Shown here: positions 47,041-57,028 of the stretch, one piece after another
Layout of the letters: each line of letters opens with the position of its first letter
Numbering within the stretch: position 1 is the first letter of the stretch
Assembly (NCBI GenBank): GCA_015064355.1
Contig: SVSJ01000005.1
Coordinates: forward strand, 1-64,000
Origin: Oscillospiraceae bacterium
GTDB lineage: Bacteria > Bacillota > Clostridia > Oscillospirales > CAG-272
Length of the DNA stretch: 64,000 nt
Reading direction: 5' to 3'
Notes under the pieces: model-generated
Told to the model about the DNA's origin: nothing
The model's input: only the letters and a program-made list of their open reading frames with translations
Database searches by the model: none
Program-made: the position numbers and the translations under genes

Positions 47041-49143
47041 TTATCTGAAGTTATCTGTGTCCTTGTAGTGCATAATCTCAGCATCTGTGAAATATGCAAG
47101 GAGGATTTCGGTATAGCCGTATCCCATCATTGCAAGGTCGTAAGAACCGTACTGGCTGATACCAACGCCGTGTCCCCATCCCTTACCAACGAAGATAAAG
47201 TTATCAGGATCTTCTGCATATGCTATCTTATATGTAACCTCGGCACTGGACTTGTCTTCAACGATCTCAGTGTCAAACTTGTCTTCGTCCTTTTTATCTT
47301 CGATAGTTACGTATTCGAGATAGTCGTCTCCGAGGAATGCCGCCGCGCTCTGGCGGGACATTACGAACACGTCTTTCTTCTCGTGGTCAATCTCGCCTTC
47401 CCCTGTCATAATCGAAACAGAGTCATCGCGGTAAGCTTTTTCCATGGAATTGGATGAGATTACATAGTATGTATCAAGGTCGATGTAGCCGTATGACTTA
47501 TCAAGCACGTCGATATCTTCTTCATAATCATCATCTTCTTCGTAACGTTCATCCTCTTCGGGTTCGTTATAGTTGTCGTTGACATTATCGTTGCCCGGGT
47601 TAGCGAGGCTGTCGTACGGAGTTTCCAATGTATACTCAACGCTTCCTCTGCCTACAACAAAGTTTGCACTGTTGGTGTATGGCGAAAGTGAGGTTCTGAC
47701 CTTATCTGTATTACGGATCGTAATGGAATTGCCGTAGATATCTGTAACCTGAAGTCCTTTAACGTAAGTTGAATTAGAAGCAAACTCAACTATTGCAACG
47801 TCTTCAACAGCACCACGTAAGGAGGTATAGCCCGCCTTATGAAGTCTCTCGAGAAGCGCCTCGGGGGAGATTTCGGAGATCCAGAAGCCATTTGAGTGGC
47901 CGGCGTAGTCTTCCCAAGGAGTTTCTTTTGCCTGAAGATACGGTACTTCACCGCCGCCCCAAGCGTCCTTTGCGGATACTGTCACGCCACCCATTGTGGA
48001 AGAATAATACGCTGTAATGATCTTATTAGCATAAGTGATTACCTGACCCTCTGTGTCAAGTATCGCTTCCATAACCTTTGAGTTAACTCTGCCGGCACCC
48101 TTGTAGATCTGGCAGTCGGTAGTGTTACACAAATCGAAGTCATACTGGCTGTGCTTATTGAAATGAGTGAGGGTGAAGGAACGTACTGTTACTGCAAATT
48201 CCTTAAGAACTTCAATTGGCCAGTTGTTGTCGACCTCAAAGGGGAGTACGCCTGCGAGATATGATTCAAGGGGGAGAATGTTAATAAGAGAAACGCCGTC
48301 AACGGAGCCGTTGTTATATCTCTTGAAGCAGAAAACGCCGTCATACACGTTACCGGCAGGGGTGCCGATATATGTATTGCCGTTTGAGTCCTCTTTTGCC
48401 TCGAGGCCAAGCTCTCCCGATCCGCCACAGTCAAATTCAAAGAGGATCTTGTCTGTGTAAGGATTTACAAGTGATACTGCTGTTGCTGTGGGGGAAACGA
48501 TGCTAACGTATCTGTCGGGGTAGATCTGCTTGACGAGGTCGAGGTAGACCTGGGCGTCGTTCCACGTTGCAAAGTCGCCGATTCTAATAGCGTATCCCGT
48601 GTAGATGTATGCGGGGATCTGGTAGAGGCCAAGGTTTGATACCTGCCACTCTGTGTCGCTCATAAGATCAACGAACTGCCATCTGTTAATATCGTCGCAG
48701 TCAACCTGGATGTGATAACCGCCGAGAAGTGTGCTGTAGTAGTCCCCTGTTATGGTATATGTCATACCGTTTTTCGCAATATTTGCGTCAGACATTGCAG
48801 CGATAGAGGTATCGTAAAGATCCCAGATCTCATAGAAATCACGGTCACCGTCAAGGTGCTGAAGACCGACTGTGTATCCGTTTGTGCTTGTAGTCTGGAA
48901 GCTGGTGGTAATATTACTGCCGAACATCAGACCTACACTTATCAGAACATCCCCGCTGTTTTTGAGCGAGGATGTGTTAATTACTGTCGGAGTTTCTGCT
49001 TTAACGTCCCAAGCAAGTGTATAGAGAAGCGTAGAAGCCACGCCAACAAGCATGAGCGCAGCCATAATTATGCATACTATACGTACTGCTCTTTTCTTCT
49101 TTTCCTCTCTGGATATTTTAGTTCTTGACAATTGTATATTCAC
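47041..49143 (-). CDS. SpoIID/LytB domain-containing protein
   Basis: INILPLESYLAGVLPFEVDNNWPIEVLKEFAVTVRSFTL; STMGGVTVSAKDAWGG; VGKGWGHGVGISQYGSYDLAMMGYGYTEILLAYF. Confidence 0.92.
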   Translation of the reverse strand: MNIQLSRTKISREEKKKRAVRIVCIIMAALMLVGVASTLLYTLAWDVKAETPTVINTSSLKNSGDVLISVGLMFGSNITTSFQTTSTNGYTVGLQHLDGDRDFYEIWDLYDTSIAAMSDANIAKNGMTYTITGDYYSTLLGGYHIQVDCDDINRWQFVDLMSDTEWQVSNLGLYQIPAYIYTGYAIRIGDFATWNDAQVYLDLVKQIYPDRYVSIVSPTATAVSLVNPYTDKILFEFDCGGSGELGLEAKEDSNGNTYIGTPAGNVYDGVFCFKRYNNGSVDGVSLINILPLESYLAGVLPFEVDNNWPIEVLKEFAVTVRSFTLTHFNKHSQYDFDLCNTTDCQIYKGAGRVNSKVMEAILDTEGQVITYANKIITAYYSSTMGGVTVSAKDAWGGGEVPYLQAKETPWEDYAGHSNGFWISEISPEALLERLHKAGYTSLRGAVEDVAIVEFASNSTYVKGLQVTDIYGNSITIRNTDKVRTSLSPYTNSANFVVGRGSVEYTLETPYDSLANPGNDNVNDNYNEPEEDERYEEDDDYEEDIDVLDKSYGYIDLDTYYVISSNSMEKAYRDDSVSIMTGEGEIDHEKKDVFVMSRQSAAAFLGDDYLEYVTIEDKKDEDKFDTEIVEDKSSAEVTYKIAYAEDPDNFIFVGKGWGHGVGISQYGSYDLAMMGYGYTEILLAYFTDAEIMHYKDTDNFR

Positions 49144-49663
49144 CTCTAATCATTACGAATACAGAAGCGGATGTCGCTCTGAGTCCTCTGCCGTCACCTC
49201 TGGGGATAAGGCAAAGATGGTTCTTTGTGAAGCCGTAACCGTTAAGCAATTCTGCGCCATTCTGAAGGTCTGCAACGCCTTGATTTGCGTCGGGTGCAAT
49301 CGCTACCGCAGTACCGGCACGAAGAATAATGTCGCAAGCGGAAACAGCATAAAGCTCGTCGCCTGTTTTAAGCTCGATTACTTCCCAAACATATCCAGCA
49401 GACTGATCTGTTGTGCTTGGAGGGTTGGAGGGTGTGTCCGGGATCTCAATATTTTCGAGAGCATCTCTGATCTCCAGAGCGAGATCGTCAAATTTTTTCT
49501 CAATTTCTTCGAGAATTTCTTTTTTGAAAATATCGTTCAGATAGCTGAGAGAAATAAGCGGGTCTTCAGAGCTGTCGTATGCCGCAAATACTGTGATAGT
49601 TGATGCGAGAATCAAAGCAAGCACAGACACGATGATTATGACTTGTTTCTTCATTGTTATCAT
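49118..49663 (-). CDS. Secreted protein of unknown function, coupled to the SpoIID-like gene
   Basis: Signal peptide MKKQVIIIVSVLALILASTITVFAA; C-terminal WEVIELKTGDELYAVSACDIILRAGTAVAI; 26-nt overlap with the SpoIID-like ORF. Confidence 0.65.
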   Translation of the reverse strand: MITMKKQVIIIVSVLALILASTITVFAAYDSSEDPLISLSYLNDIFKKEILEEIEKKFDDLALEIRDALENIEIPDTPSNPPSTTDQSAGYVWEVIELKTGDELYAVSACDIILRAGTAVAIAPDANQGVADLQNGAELLNGYGFTKNHLCLIPRGDGRGLRATSASVFVMIRGEYTIVKN

Positions 49664-49809
49664 ACCTTTCGGTTAATTTTGACGGTTTGCACCAATCAAA
49701 CGTATTATACACTTTTTCTTCCATAATTGCAATAGAAATGTTAATTATATGTCGAAAGTTTACATTTTATCTGCAAAATTGGATAAATTTGGTGAATATC
49801 GTTCTCAAA

Positions 49810-50430
49810 TTACCAGATTTTTTCGGTTCCAAAAAAGATTTTATAGGCTTTATATCCGATAAAATAGAATTCTTCACGAGCGAGAAAAGGCAATTTTGTC
49901 TTTAAACTAACGTATTTTGAGGTCTTTGTGGGAGATGAAAAAGCCTCGATTCCGTAGTCTTTTGCCATGAGCATTGCCCTTTTCATATGCAAAGGATCGC
50001 TGACGATGAGGGCGGTTTCAATGCCGTTTTCGTCCATGATCTTCTTTGCGTTGTTAATGTTTTCCTGGGTGATATGCGACTCGGTTTCGGTGAGAATGTC
50101 CTCCCCCGGCACGCCCTTTTCGCAAGCATATGCTTTGGCGACGTCGGCCTCGGACAAGGTATCACCCTCACTGATTCCGCCTGTGAAGATCAGCTTTTTT
50201 ACGTATCCATTTTCGTAAAGCAAGACTGCGTGATTGATCCGCTCCGTAAATACAGGTGACGGCTCATCATCCCACACGCCAGCCCCGAGAACAATTGCAC
50301 AGTCAGCCACGCGAGTCTCGTCAACCTTGCTGTATGCAACAATGCTTATGGCTGTTCCGATAACGTACAAAGCCACAAGGGCCACCACAGCAAGGAGGAC
50401 AGTGAGGATTATTTTATTCTTTTTCTTCAT
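49810..50430 (-). CDS. YdcF/SanA (DUF218) family protein
   Basis: CAIVLGAGVWDDEPSPVFTERINHAVLLYENGYVKKLIFTGGISEGDTLSEADVAKAYACEKGVPGEDILTETES. Confidence 0.93.
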   Translation of the reverse strand: MKKKNKIILTVLLAVVALVALYVIGTAISIVAYSKVDETRVADCAIVLGAGVWDDEPSPVFTERINHAVLLYENGYVKKLIFTGGISEGDTLSEADVAKAYACEKGVPGEDILTETESHITQENINNAKKIMDENGIETALIVSDPLHMKRAMLMAKDYGIEAFSSPTKTSKYVSLKTKLPFLAREEFYFIGYKAYKIFFGTEKIW

Positions 50431-50446
50431 TAAATTGTCTTTGGTA

Positions 50447-52675
50447 TCAGAAGCTCAACTGCTCTGAGGTGTTAGTGTCGATAGTCACGCCTGTTGCCGG
50501 GATCTTGTGCTTGCGGCAGCGTGAGGATCTTTCGGGGTCGATTCCCTCGCCAAAGGTTACTTTCGTTACCTTAACTCCGGCCTTCATTGTAAACAATGTG
50601 ACGCCCTGAGATGAGCGAGTGGATTTAATTGGAATCATTGAAGACTTAAGGAGTATTCCCTTGCCAAGGCTGTTTTCAATGAAAATGTCGAGAGGCTTAT
50701 GCTCGTATATAACCGCAACGATCGGGGATGTGTCCGAGAATGCGCCTGTGAGCTTCTTACGATTGGATTTTGTCTCGTAAGCGGATGCGGAGATTCTGAC
50801 GCCCTTACCGTTTTCAAAGATGAAGATGAAGTTATCATTGGGGTCGTAGCGAGTGAGGGCCTTCATCATAACAGGGCGCTCGTCGTCAGCAAATGACAGC
50901 TTTGGCGCGATGAATTCGCCAAGGGAGGATGCCTTCACAGGTGCGAAATCAGCAGCCTTGCACTTGTACGCCTGAGCTTTGTCTGTGAAGAAGATAAGCT
51001 CGGCAATGTTTTCGGTTTCCTCGGTATTTGCGATCTCGTCGCCGTCCTTCAGCTTTTGCTCATCAGCACGCATAATGGACTGCTTGGTAATCTTCTTGAA
51101 GTAGCCTTCCTTTGAAAGCACCACAACGATGGGATAGTTTTCAACAGTTTCTTCCTTGGGTGCAATGTCTTCCTCGGTCAGGGTGATAAGCTGTGTCTTT
51201 CTGGGCTTGCCGTACTTCTGCTTGATTGCCTGAAGCTGTGCGGCAATTACGCCCTTGATCTTAATATCGTCAGCGATAATCGCTTCAAGGTTTTCGATCT
51301 CTTTCTGGAGGGCTTCGATTTCCTTAATCCGCTCGATAATGTATTCTCTGTTCAGATGACGGAGCTTGATTTCAGCAATGTATTCCGCCTGGATCTCATC
51401 AATTGAGAAGCCTGCCATAAGGCGCGGAACAACGTCTGCCTCACGCTCTGTTTCGCGAACGATCTTGATCGCCTTGTCAATGTCGATAAGGATCTTTCCA
51501 AGTCCGCGGAGGAGGTGGAGCTTATCCTTTTTCTTGCCAAGCTCGTAAGTAAGTTCACGTCTCACGCAACCGATTCGGAAGCTGATCCACTCGGCAAGGA
51601 TATCCTTTACGCCAAGCTGACGGGGGGATCCGTTAATCAGCACGTTGAAGTTACAGCCGAAGCTGTCCTCAAGTGTGGTCTGACGGAACAGCTTTGCCAT
51701 AAGAGCATCGGGGTCTGTGCCACGCTTTACGTCAATGGTAAGCTTAAATCCGGACAGGTCGATCTCGTCGCGGATGTCGGATATTTCACGGAACTTCCCC
51801 TGCTTGATAAGCTCGGTGATCTTATTGATTATCATTTCGATGGAAGTTGAATATGGGATCTGTGTGATCTCGATCATACTTCTCTGCTTATCGAAATTGT
51901 ATCTTGCACGCATCTTGAAGGTTCCGTTGCCGGTTTCGTAGATCTGTTTCATCTGTTCGCGGTCATAGATGAGGTTGGCGCCGCCTGCGAAATCGGGAGC
52001 TTTGATTATGTCAAGAAGCTTATCCGTTGTGGTCTTGGGATTCTTGAGAAGCGCTATGGTACCGTCGCATATCTCACCAAGATTAAAGGAGCAGATCTGA
52101 GACTGGAGTCCGACGGCGATACCCATATTGGGAGACACAAGAATATTGGGGAAAGAGGTAGGCAGGAGAGTTGGCTCCATCATGGTATTGTCGTAGTTGG
52201 GGATCATATCAACTGCGTCTTTGTCAATACCGCCAAAGAGCTCTGCGCAGATCTTATCAAGCTTAACTTCAGTGTAACGGGGTGCGGCAAACGCCATATC
52301 ACGGCTGTACTGCTTACCAAAGCTTCCCTTTGAGTCTACAAAAGGATGCAGAAGTGCCTCGTTACCTCTGGTGAGGCGCACGAGGGTTTCGTAAATAGCC
52401 ATATCTCCGTGAGGATTGAGACGCATTGTCTGGCCTACCACGTTTGCACTTTTTGTTCTCGCACCGGTGAGAAGTCCCATTTTATACATAGTATAAAGAA
52501 GCTTGCGGTGTGAGGGCTTGAAGCCGTCGATCTCGGGGATAGCACGGGACACGATAACGCTCATTGCATATGGCATGTAGTTCTTCTCGATGGTATCGGT
52601 TATGTGCTGGTCCTTGATCTCCGCTACGGTAGTAGCTTCAAATTCTTTTATGGTTTCTTTTTTCTTTCTTGCCAT
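50447..52675 (-). CDS. Type II DNA topoisomerase A subunit (GyrA/ParC family paralogue, no adjacent B subunit)
   Basis: MPYAMSVIVSRAIPEIDGFKPSHRKLLYTMY; NPHGDMAIYETLVRL; catalytic-Tyr motif AAPRYTEVKL (Y134). Confidence 0.93.
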   Translation of the reverse strand: MARKKKETIKEFEATTVAEIKDQHITDTIEKNYMPYAMSVIVSRAIPEIDGFKPSHRKLLYTMYKMGLLTGARTKSANVVGQTMRLNPHGDMAIYETLVRLTRGNEALLHPFVDSKGSFGKQYSRDMAFAAPRYTEVKLDKICAELFGGIDKDAVDMIPNYDNTMMEPTLLPTSFPNILVSPNMGIAVGLQSQICSFNLGEICDGTIALLKNPKTTTDKLLDIIKAPDFAGGANLIYDREQMKQIYETGNGTFKMRARYNFDKQRSMIEITQIPYSTSIEMIINKITELIKQGKFREISDIRDEIDLSGFKLTIDVKRGTDPDALMAKLFRQTTLEDSFGCNFNVLINGSPRQLGVKDILAEWISFRIGCVRRELTYELGKKKDKLHLLRGLGKILIDIDKAIKIVRETEREADVVPRLMAGFSIDEIQAEYIAEIKLRHLNREYIIERIKEIEALQKEIENLEAIIADDIKIKGVIAAQLQAIKQKYGKPRKTQLITLTEEDIAPKEETVENYPIVVVLSKEGYFKKITKQSIMRADEQKLKDGDEIANTEETENIAELIFFTDKAQAYKCKAADFAPVKASSLGEFIAPKLSFADDERPVMMKALTRYDPNDNFIFIFENGKGVRISASAYETKSNRKKLTGAFSDTSPIVAVIYEHKPLDIFIENSLGKGILLKSSMIPIKSTRSSQGVTLFTMKAGVKVTKVTFGEGIDPERSSRCRKHKIPATGVTIDTNTSEQLSF

Positions 52676-52733
52676 TATGACCTCTGTTATTTCGGTTGTA
52701 TTTTTATTTCAGGTGTTTCTCTAATTCAGTATG

Positions 52734-53774
52734 TTATTCAGGTTTTACTATTTTTCCGCCGGATGCGCGAATGAGTCGGTTATAAAGGGCGAGATACTCC
52801 CCTTTTGCCTCGGGCAGCTTGATATATACCCTCTCAAGTCCCATTTCGTCTGCCTTGCGCAGGAGATGGAACAGGCTTTTTGATTCGTCACGGGCACTTG
52901 GATGCTCGCCTGTTATGAGAGTTGCGGCAGAAGTAAAGTGGGTTCTGTATTCGTTGGAAGAAAACACGCCGCACTTGTTGTCCGAATTTGCGTTAACGTA
53001 AGCAACAAAATCAGTCATATTCGCGTCAACGAGGATAACGTCAGCCTTCGGTGAGTAATGCTTGTATTTCATTCCGGGAGATTCAACACGCTCTTCTGCG
53101 GCAACGGACGGCTCAATAACTGCCTTTGCAACGGTTACAACATCGCATACCTCAGCAAGCATTTCTTCGGTTACAGCACCGGGACGGAGAATAACGCAGC
53201 CGTCGTCGGTAAGCTTGATAACTGTTGATTCAAGTCCTATGTCGCACTCGCCGCCGTCGATGATCATATCAATTCTGCCGTCCATATCGGTGAGAACGTG
53301 CTCTGCCTTTGTTGGGGACGGAATGCCTGATCTGTTTGCACTGGGTGCGGCGATTGGGTGACCGGAGGCTTCGATAAGCTTGTGTGCTATATCGTTTGAC
53401 GGGCAGCGGATGGCTACGGAGTCAAGGCCTGCGGTAACCTCATCGGGAACTATTCCCTTTTTCGGCAGGATCATTGTAAGGGGGCCTGGCATAAATCTTT
53501 CTGCCAGTTTATAATATGCATCGCAGGTGTAAGCGAGAGTTTCCGCTTCTTCCGGCTTTGCTATATGCACAATGAGGGGATTGTCGGCAGGTCTTCCCTT
53601 TGCAGAGAAGATCTTTTCAGCAGACGTGGGGATAAGTGCGCTTCCCGCAAGTCCGTAAACGGTCTCCGTGGGGATTGCCACAAGTCCGCCGTTTTGTATA
53701 ACACGGGCTGCGCGGTCGATTACTTCGGCGTCGTTGTAATGCTCGCCCGTTATTTTCAAATATTCTGTGTTCAT
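52734..53774 (-). CDS. L-threonylcarbamoyladenylate synthase, Sua5/YwlC type
   Basis: GGLVAIPTETVYGLAGSAL; IFSAKGRPADNPLIVHI; GHPIAAPSANRSGIPSPTKAEHV; C-terminal SPGMKYKHYSPKA Sua5 domain. Confidence 0.95.
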   Translation of the reverse strand: MNTEYLKITGEHYNDAEVIDRAARVIQNGGLVAIPTETVYGLAGSALIPTSAEKIFSAKGRPADNPLIVHIAKPEEAETLAYTCDAYYKLAERFMPGPLTMILPKKGIVPDEVTAGLDSVAIRCPSNDIAHKLIEASGHPIAAPSANRSGIPSPTKAEHVLTDMDGRIDMIIDGGECDIGLESTVIKLTDDGCVILRPGAVTEEMLAEVCDVVTVAKAVIEPSVAAEERVESPGMKYKHYSPKADVILVDANMTDFVAYVNANSDNKCGVFSSNEYRTHFTSAATLITGEHPSARDESKSLFHLLRKADEMGLERVYIKLPEAKGEYLALYNRLIRASGGKIVKPE

Positions 53775-53790
53775 TTTTGGAAAATCTCCG

Positions 53791-54870
53791 TTATGCTTGG
53801 TCTGCGCCGCTGTTTTTCAGCTTTTCTGCGGTATCAGCGGTGGCAAGGGCATCAATCATACCCTCGATATTGCCGTTGATGAAGCTCTCGAGAGAATAGA
53901 CAGTAAATCCGATACGGTGGTCTGTGATACGTCCCTGGGGATAGTTATAGGTTCGGATTCGCTCACTTCTGTCGCCTGTTCCAACCTGTGAACGGCGTTC
54001 ACTTGCGATCTTCTCGTTCTGCTCTCTGGTTTTCATATCAAACAGCTTTGCGCGAAGAAGCTTCATAGCCTTGTCGCGGTTTTTGAACTGGCTTCGCTCG
54101 TCCTGGCACTCGATAACGATACCTGTGGGCTTGTGTATCATACGGATAGCGGACTCGGTCTTGTTAACGTGCTGACCGCCGGCGCCACTTGACTTGATGG
54201 TCTCGATTTCAAGATCGTTCTGGTTGATCTCGATTTCAACGTCCTCGGCCTCAGGGAGTACTGCAACGGTTGCGGTTGAGGTATGGATGCGTCCGGAGGT
54301 TTCGGTTTCCGGAACGCGCTGAACTCTATGCACACCGCTTTCATACTTGAATCGTGAATAGGCGCCCTGACCTGTCACCATAAATGATATCTCTCGGTAA
54401 CCGCCGAGACCTGTTTCGTTGGCGCTGATAAGCTCGGTTTTATATCGCTTTGTATCTGCGTACATTGAGTACATACGGTAAAGAACTCCGGCAAACAAGG
54501 CAGCCTCTTCTCCGCCTGCTCCCGCACGGATTTCAATAACAACGTTTTTCTCGTCGAGGGGATCCTTAGGGAGAAGCAGGATCTTCAGCTCCTCTTCAAT
54601 ACGGGCGATGTCCGCCTTTGCCTGCTTATATTCCTCATCAGCCATTTCGCGAAGCTCGGGATCGTCTTCCGTATCAAGTATCTCACGTGCACCCTCTGCA
54701 TCAGCTACGGTCTTTTTGTATTCGCGGTATTTCTCAACTACAGGCGCAATATTTGCCCTCTCCTTGAGAAGTGCGGTATATTTCTCAATGTCAGCCATAA
54801 CAGAGGTGTCCATCAGATCGGCTTCGATGACGTCAAATCGTTTTTCGACTTCGTTAAGTCTTTCAAGCAT
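53791..54870 (-). CDS. prfA: Peptide chain release factor 1
   Basis: IRAGAGGEEAALFAG; GVHRVQRVPETETSGRIHTSTATVAVLPE; SSGAGGQHVNKTESAIRMIHKPTGIVIECQDERSQ. Confidence 0.97.
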   Translation of the reverse strand: MLERLNEVEKRFDVIEADLMDTSVMADIEKYTALLKERANIAPVVEKYREYKKTVADAEGAREILDTEDDPELREMADEEYKQAKADIARIEEELKILLLPKDPLDEKNVVIEIRAGAGGEEAALFAGVLYRMYSMYADTKRYKTELISANETGLGGYREISFMVTGQGAYSRFKYESGVHRVQRVPETETSGRIHTSTATVAVLPEAEDVEIEINQNDLEIETIKSSGAGGQHVNKTESAIRMIHKPTGIVIECQDERSQFKNRDKAMKLLRAKLFDMKTREQNEKIASERRSQVGTGDRSERIRTYNYPQGRITDHRIGFTVYSLESFINGNIEGMIDALATADTAEKLKNSGADQA

Positions 54871-54915
54871 AAATAATTCTTCCGTTTTGTATTATGATTT
54901 TGATTCTCATTAAAA

Positions 54916-54952
54916 CGATACTCCGGAGCAAGTGTGTTGCACCGGAATATCG
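54916..54952 (-). terminator. Hairpin terminator downstream of M18 aminopeptidase (minus strand)
   Basis: CGATAcTCCGGaGCAA-gtgtg-TTGCaCCGGAaTATCG; reads into TTTTAAT on minus strand. Confidence 0.7.
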
Positions 54953-54969
54953 AGCGGGTTCTTTTTTTC

Positions 54970-56382
54970 TTATTTGCAGAATGCGGCAAATGCGCGATGA
55001 GCTTCGTAAAGGTCAGACTTGGAGATAAGCTCGAAGGGAGCGTGCATGGAAAGTACAGGTACGCCTACGTCAACGGTGTCAATATTGCGGTTTGCAATAT
55101 ACTTTGCAACGGTACCGCCGCCACCCTGGTCTACCTTACCAAGTTCTGCTGTCTGCCAAATAACTCCTTCGCCGTCAAAGAGGTTGCGAACAAAGCTTAC
55201 AAATTCAGCAGGACAGTCGTTTGTGCCGCCCTTACCGCCGGAACCGGTGTACTTGGACATACCGATACCGCAGTGAAGGATAGCTGCATTGCGCTTTTCG
55301 GATACTTCGGGATAGTTGGGATCATGGCATGCTGTTACGTCAGCGGAGAGGCACTTGGAGTTCATACGAACAACATTTGTGTTACCGCCAAGGTTCTTTG
55401 CAAGCTCGTCGATGATATCGAAGAGGAGACAGCTCTGCATACCTGCAACACCGTCGCTGCCAACTTCTTCCTTATCAGCAAGAGCTACAACGCAAGTCTT
55501 TGCGGAATCAGCAGCCTCAATGATACCTGTGAGTGCGGGGTATGCACAAACTCTGTCATCGTGGCCGTATGCGCCGAGGAGCCATCTGTCAAGACCAACG
55601 TCTACGGTATTCTGTGCGGGAACGATTGAAAGCTCTGCGCTGATAAAGTCGGATTCGGTAATGCCGTACTTTTCGTTGAGCATGATCATAATGTTGAGTT
55701 TTACCTTTTCGTCGGAGGGGGTAACCTTACCGTCTTCCTCGAAATAGGGGCTTGTTCCGAGGATTACGTTAAGGCCTTCGCCTGTAAATGCCTGGCCGAG
55801 AGGTTTCTGGTTCTGGTCCTTTGCGAGATGAGGGAGAAGGTCAGTGATGCAGAGAACGGGATCACCTGCTTCGTCACCGATTCTTACGTTGACAGTCTCG
55901 CCGTTTGCCTTGAGAACTACGCCGTGAAGCGCAAGGGGAATTGTCGCCCACTGGTACTTGCGGATACCGCCGTAGTAGTGTGTCTTGAAGTATGCAAAGC
56001 CGTCATTCTCAAAGAGAGGATGCTGTTTGAGGTCGAGTCTGGGAGAGTCGATGTGAGCTGCGCAGATACGCACGCCGTTTTCAATGTTTTCAGTACCAAC
56101 CTTGATCGCGAAAAGGCCCTTGCCTCTGTTGTTAAGGTAGAGCTTGTCGCCGGCGCTTATCTTATCGCCGAGGTTGTATGCCTTGTAGCCTGCCTTCTCG
56201 AGAAGCTCGATAGATGCAAGCACTGCTTCTCTTTCTGTCTTGGATGCGTCAAGGTATTCTGCGTAGCCTACAGCGTAATCCTTTGCAGCCTTGAGCTCAT
56301 CCTGTGTCTTTGTTTCAAAAGCATTTTTCTTCTTGTAGAAGAGTTCTTCTTTCATCATTTGGCCTTTTGTCTTATCACTCAT
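54970..56382 (-). CDS. M18 family aminopeptidase
   Basis: VRICAAHIDSPRLDLKQHPLFE; LLGAYGHDDRVCAYPAL; ADKEEVGSDGVAGMQS; CGIGMSKYTGSGGKGGTNDCPAEFV. Confidence 0.94.
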   Translation of the reverse strand: MSDKTKGQMMKEELFYKKKNAFETKTQDELKAAKDYAVGYAEYLDASKTEREAVLASIELLEKAGYKAYNLGDKISAGDKLYLNNRGKGLFAIKVGTENIENGVRICAAHIDSPRLDLKQHPLFENDGFAYFKTHYYGGIRKYQWATIPLALHGVVLKANGETVNVRIGDEAGDPVLCITDLLPHLAKDQNQKPLGQAFTGEGLNVILGTSPYFEEDGKVTPSDEKVKLNIMIMLNEKYGITESDFISAELSIVPAQNTVDVGLDRWLLGAYGHDDRVCAYPALTGIIEAADSAKTCVVALADKEEVGSDGVAGMQSCLLFDIIDELAKNLGGNTNVVRMNSKCLSADVTACHDPNYPEVSEKRNAAILHCGIGMSKYTGSGGKGGTNDCPAEFVSFVRNLFDGEGVIWQTAELGKVDQGGGGTVAKYIANRNIDTVDVGVPVLSMHAPFELISKSDLYEAHRAFAAFCK

Positions 56383-56435
56383 GGTATATAATTCCTTTCG
56401 TAAATAAATATCTATTTTTTCCGCACCCTGCGGGA

Positions 56436-57011
56436 TCAGTCAAGATAATATAGCTCTCTGTATATATCAAGCTCTTTTTCTACGGTTTCCACGTATTTGG
56501 CGGTATGGGAATCGGGAATCGTCACGAGATTTCCGTTTTCGTCAATGCATTTCTCGTCTTCCATCCATTCCGCGACCGCATCTGCCCCCGCATCGTACAC
56601 CGCAAGTACGGTTTTCCAACGGTTATGCTGTGTGTACAGGTAAGAAAGCATATACGTACCGTATTTTATGTTTGTTTCAGGATCGTAAAGAATGCCGCTT
56701 TCAAGCTCTTCCTTGGTCAGCGAAGTGAGCCAGCGGAAGGTTTCAGGAGAAAGCTGCATAAGCCCGATCTCTCCGTCCTCTGACACCTTATTGCTTGTGA
56801 AATCACTTTCGGTAAGAATGATAGCGTAAACTATGTATTCGGGCACGCCGTATTCAGCGGAGTATTTCTCAACGTATTCGGTGTATTCTCTGGGGTGGCC
56901 GGCAATATCGATCTTGTTGCCGATAATGTGGGACACATATCCTATAAGGATCGAGAGCAAGATAATTGTGACAATTACGACGCTTCTTTGTGCCGCGTTC
57001 TTAAAATTCAT
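56436..57011 (-). CDS. Lytic transglycosylase (SLT) domain protein
   Basis: TM anchor; YAIILTESDFTSNKVSEDGEIGLMQLSPETFRWL; YDPETNIKYGTYMLSYLY. Confidence 0.9.
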   Translation of the reverse strand: MNFKNAAQRSVVIVTIILLSILIGYVSHIIGNKIDIAGHPREYTEYVEKYSAEYGVPEYIVYAIILTESDFTSNKVSEDGEIGLMQLSPETFRWLTSLTKEELESGILYDPETNIKYGTYMLSYLYTQHNRWKTVLAVYDAGADAVAEWMEDEKCIDENGNLVTIPDSHTAKYVETVEKELDIYRELYYLD

Positions 57012-57028
57012 ACAAAACCTCTATGGTA

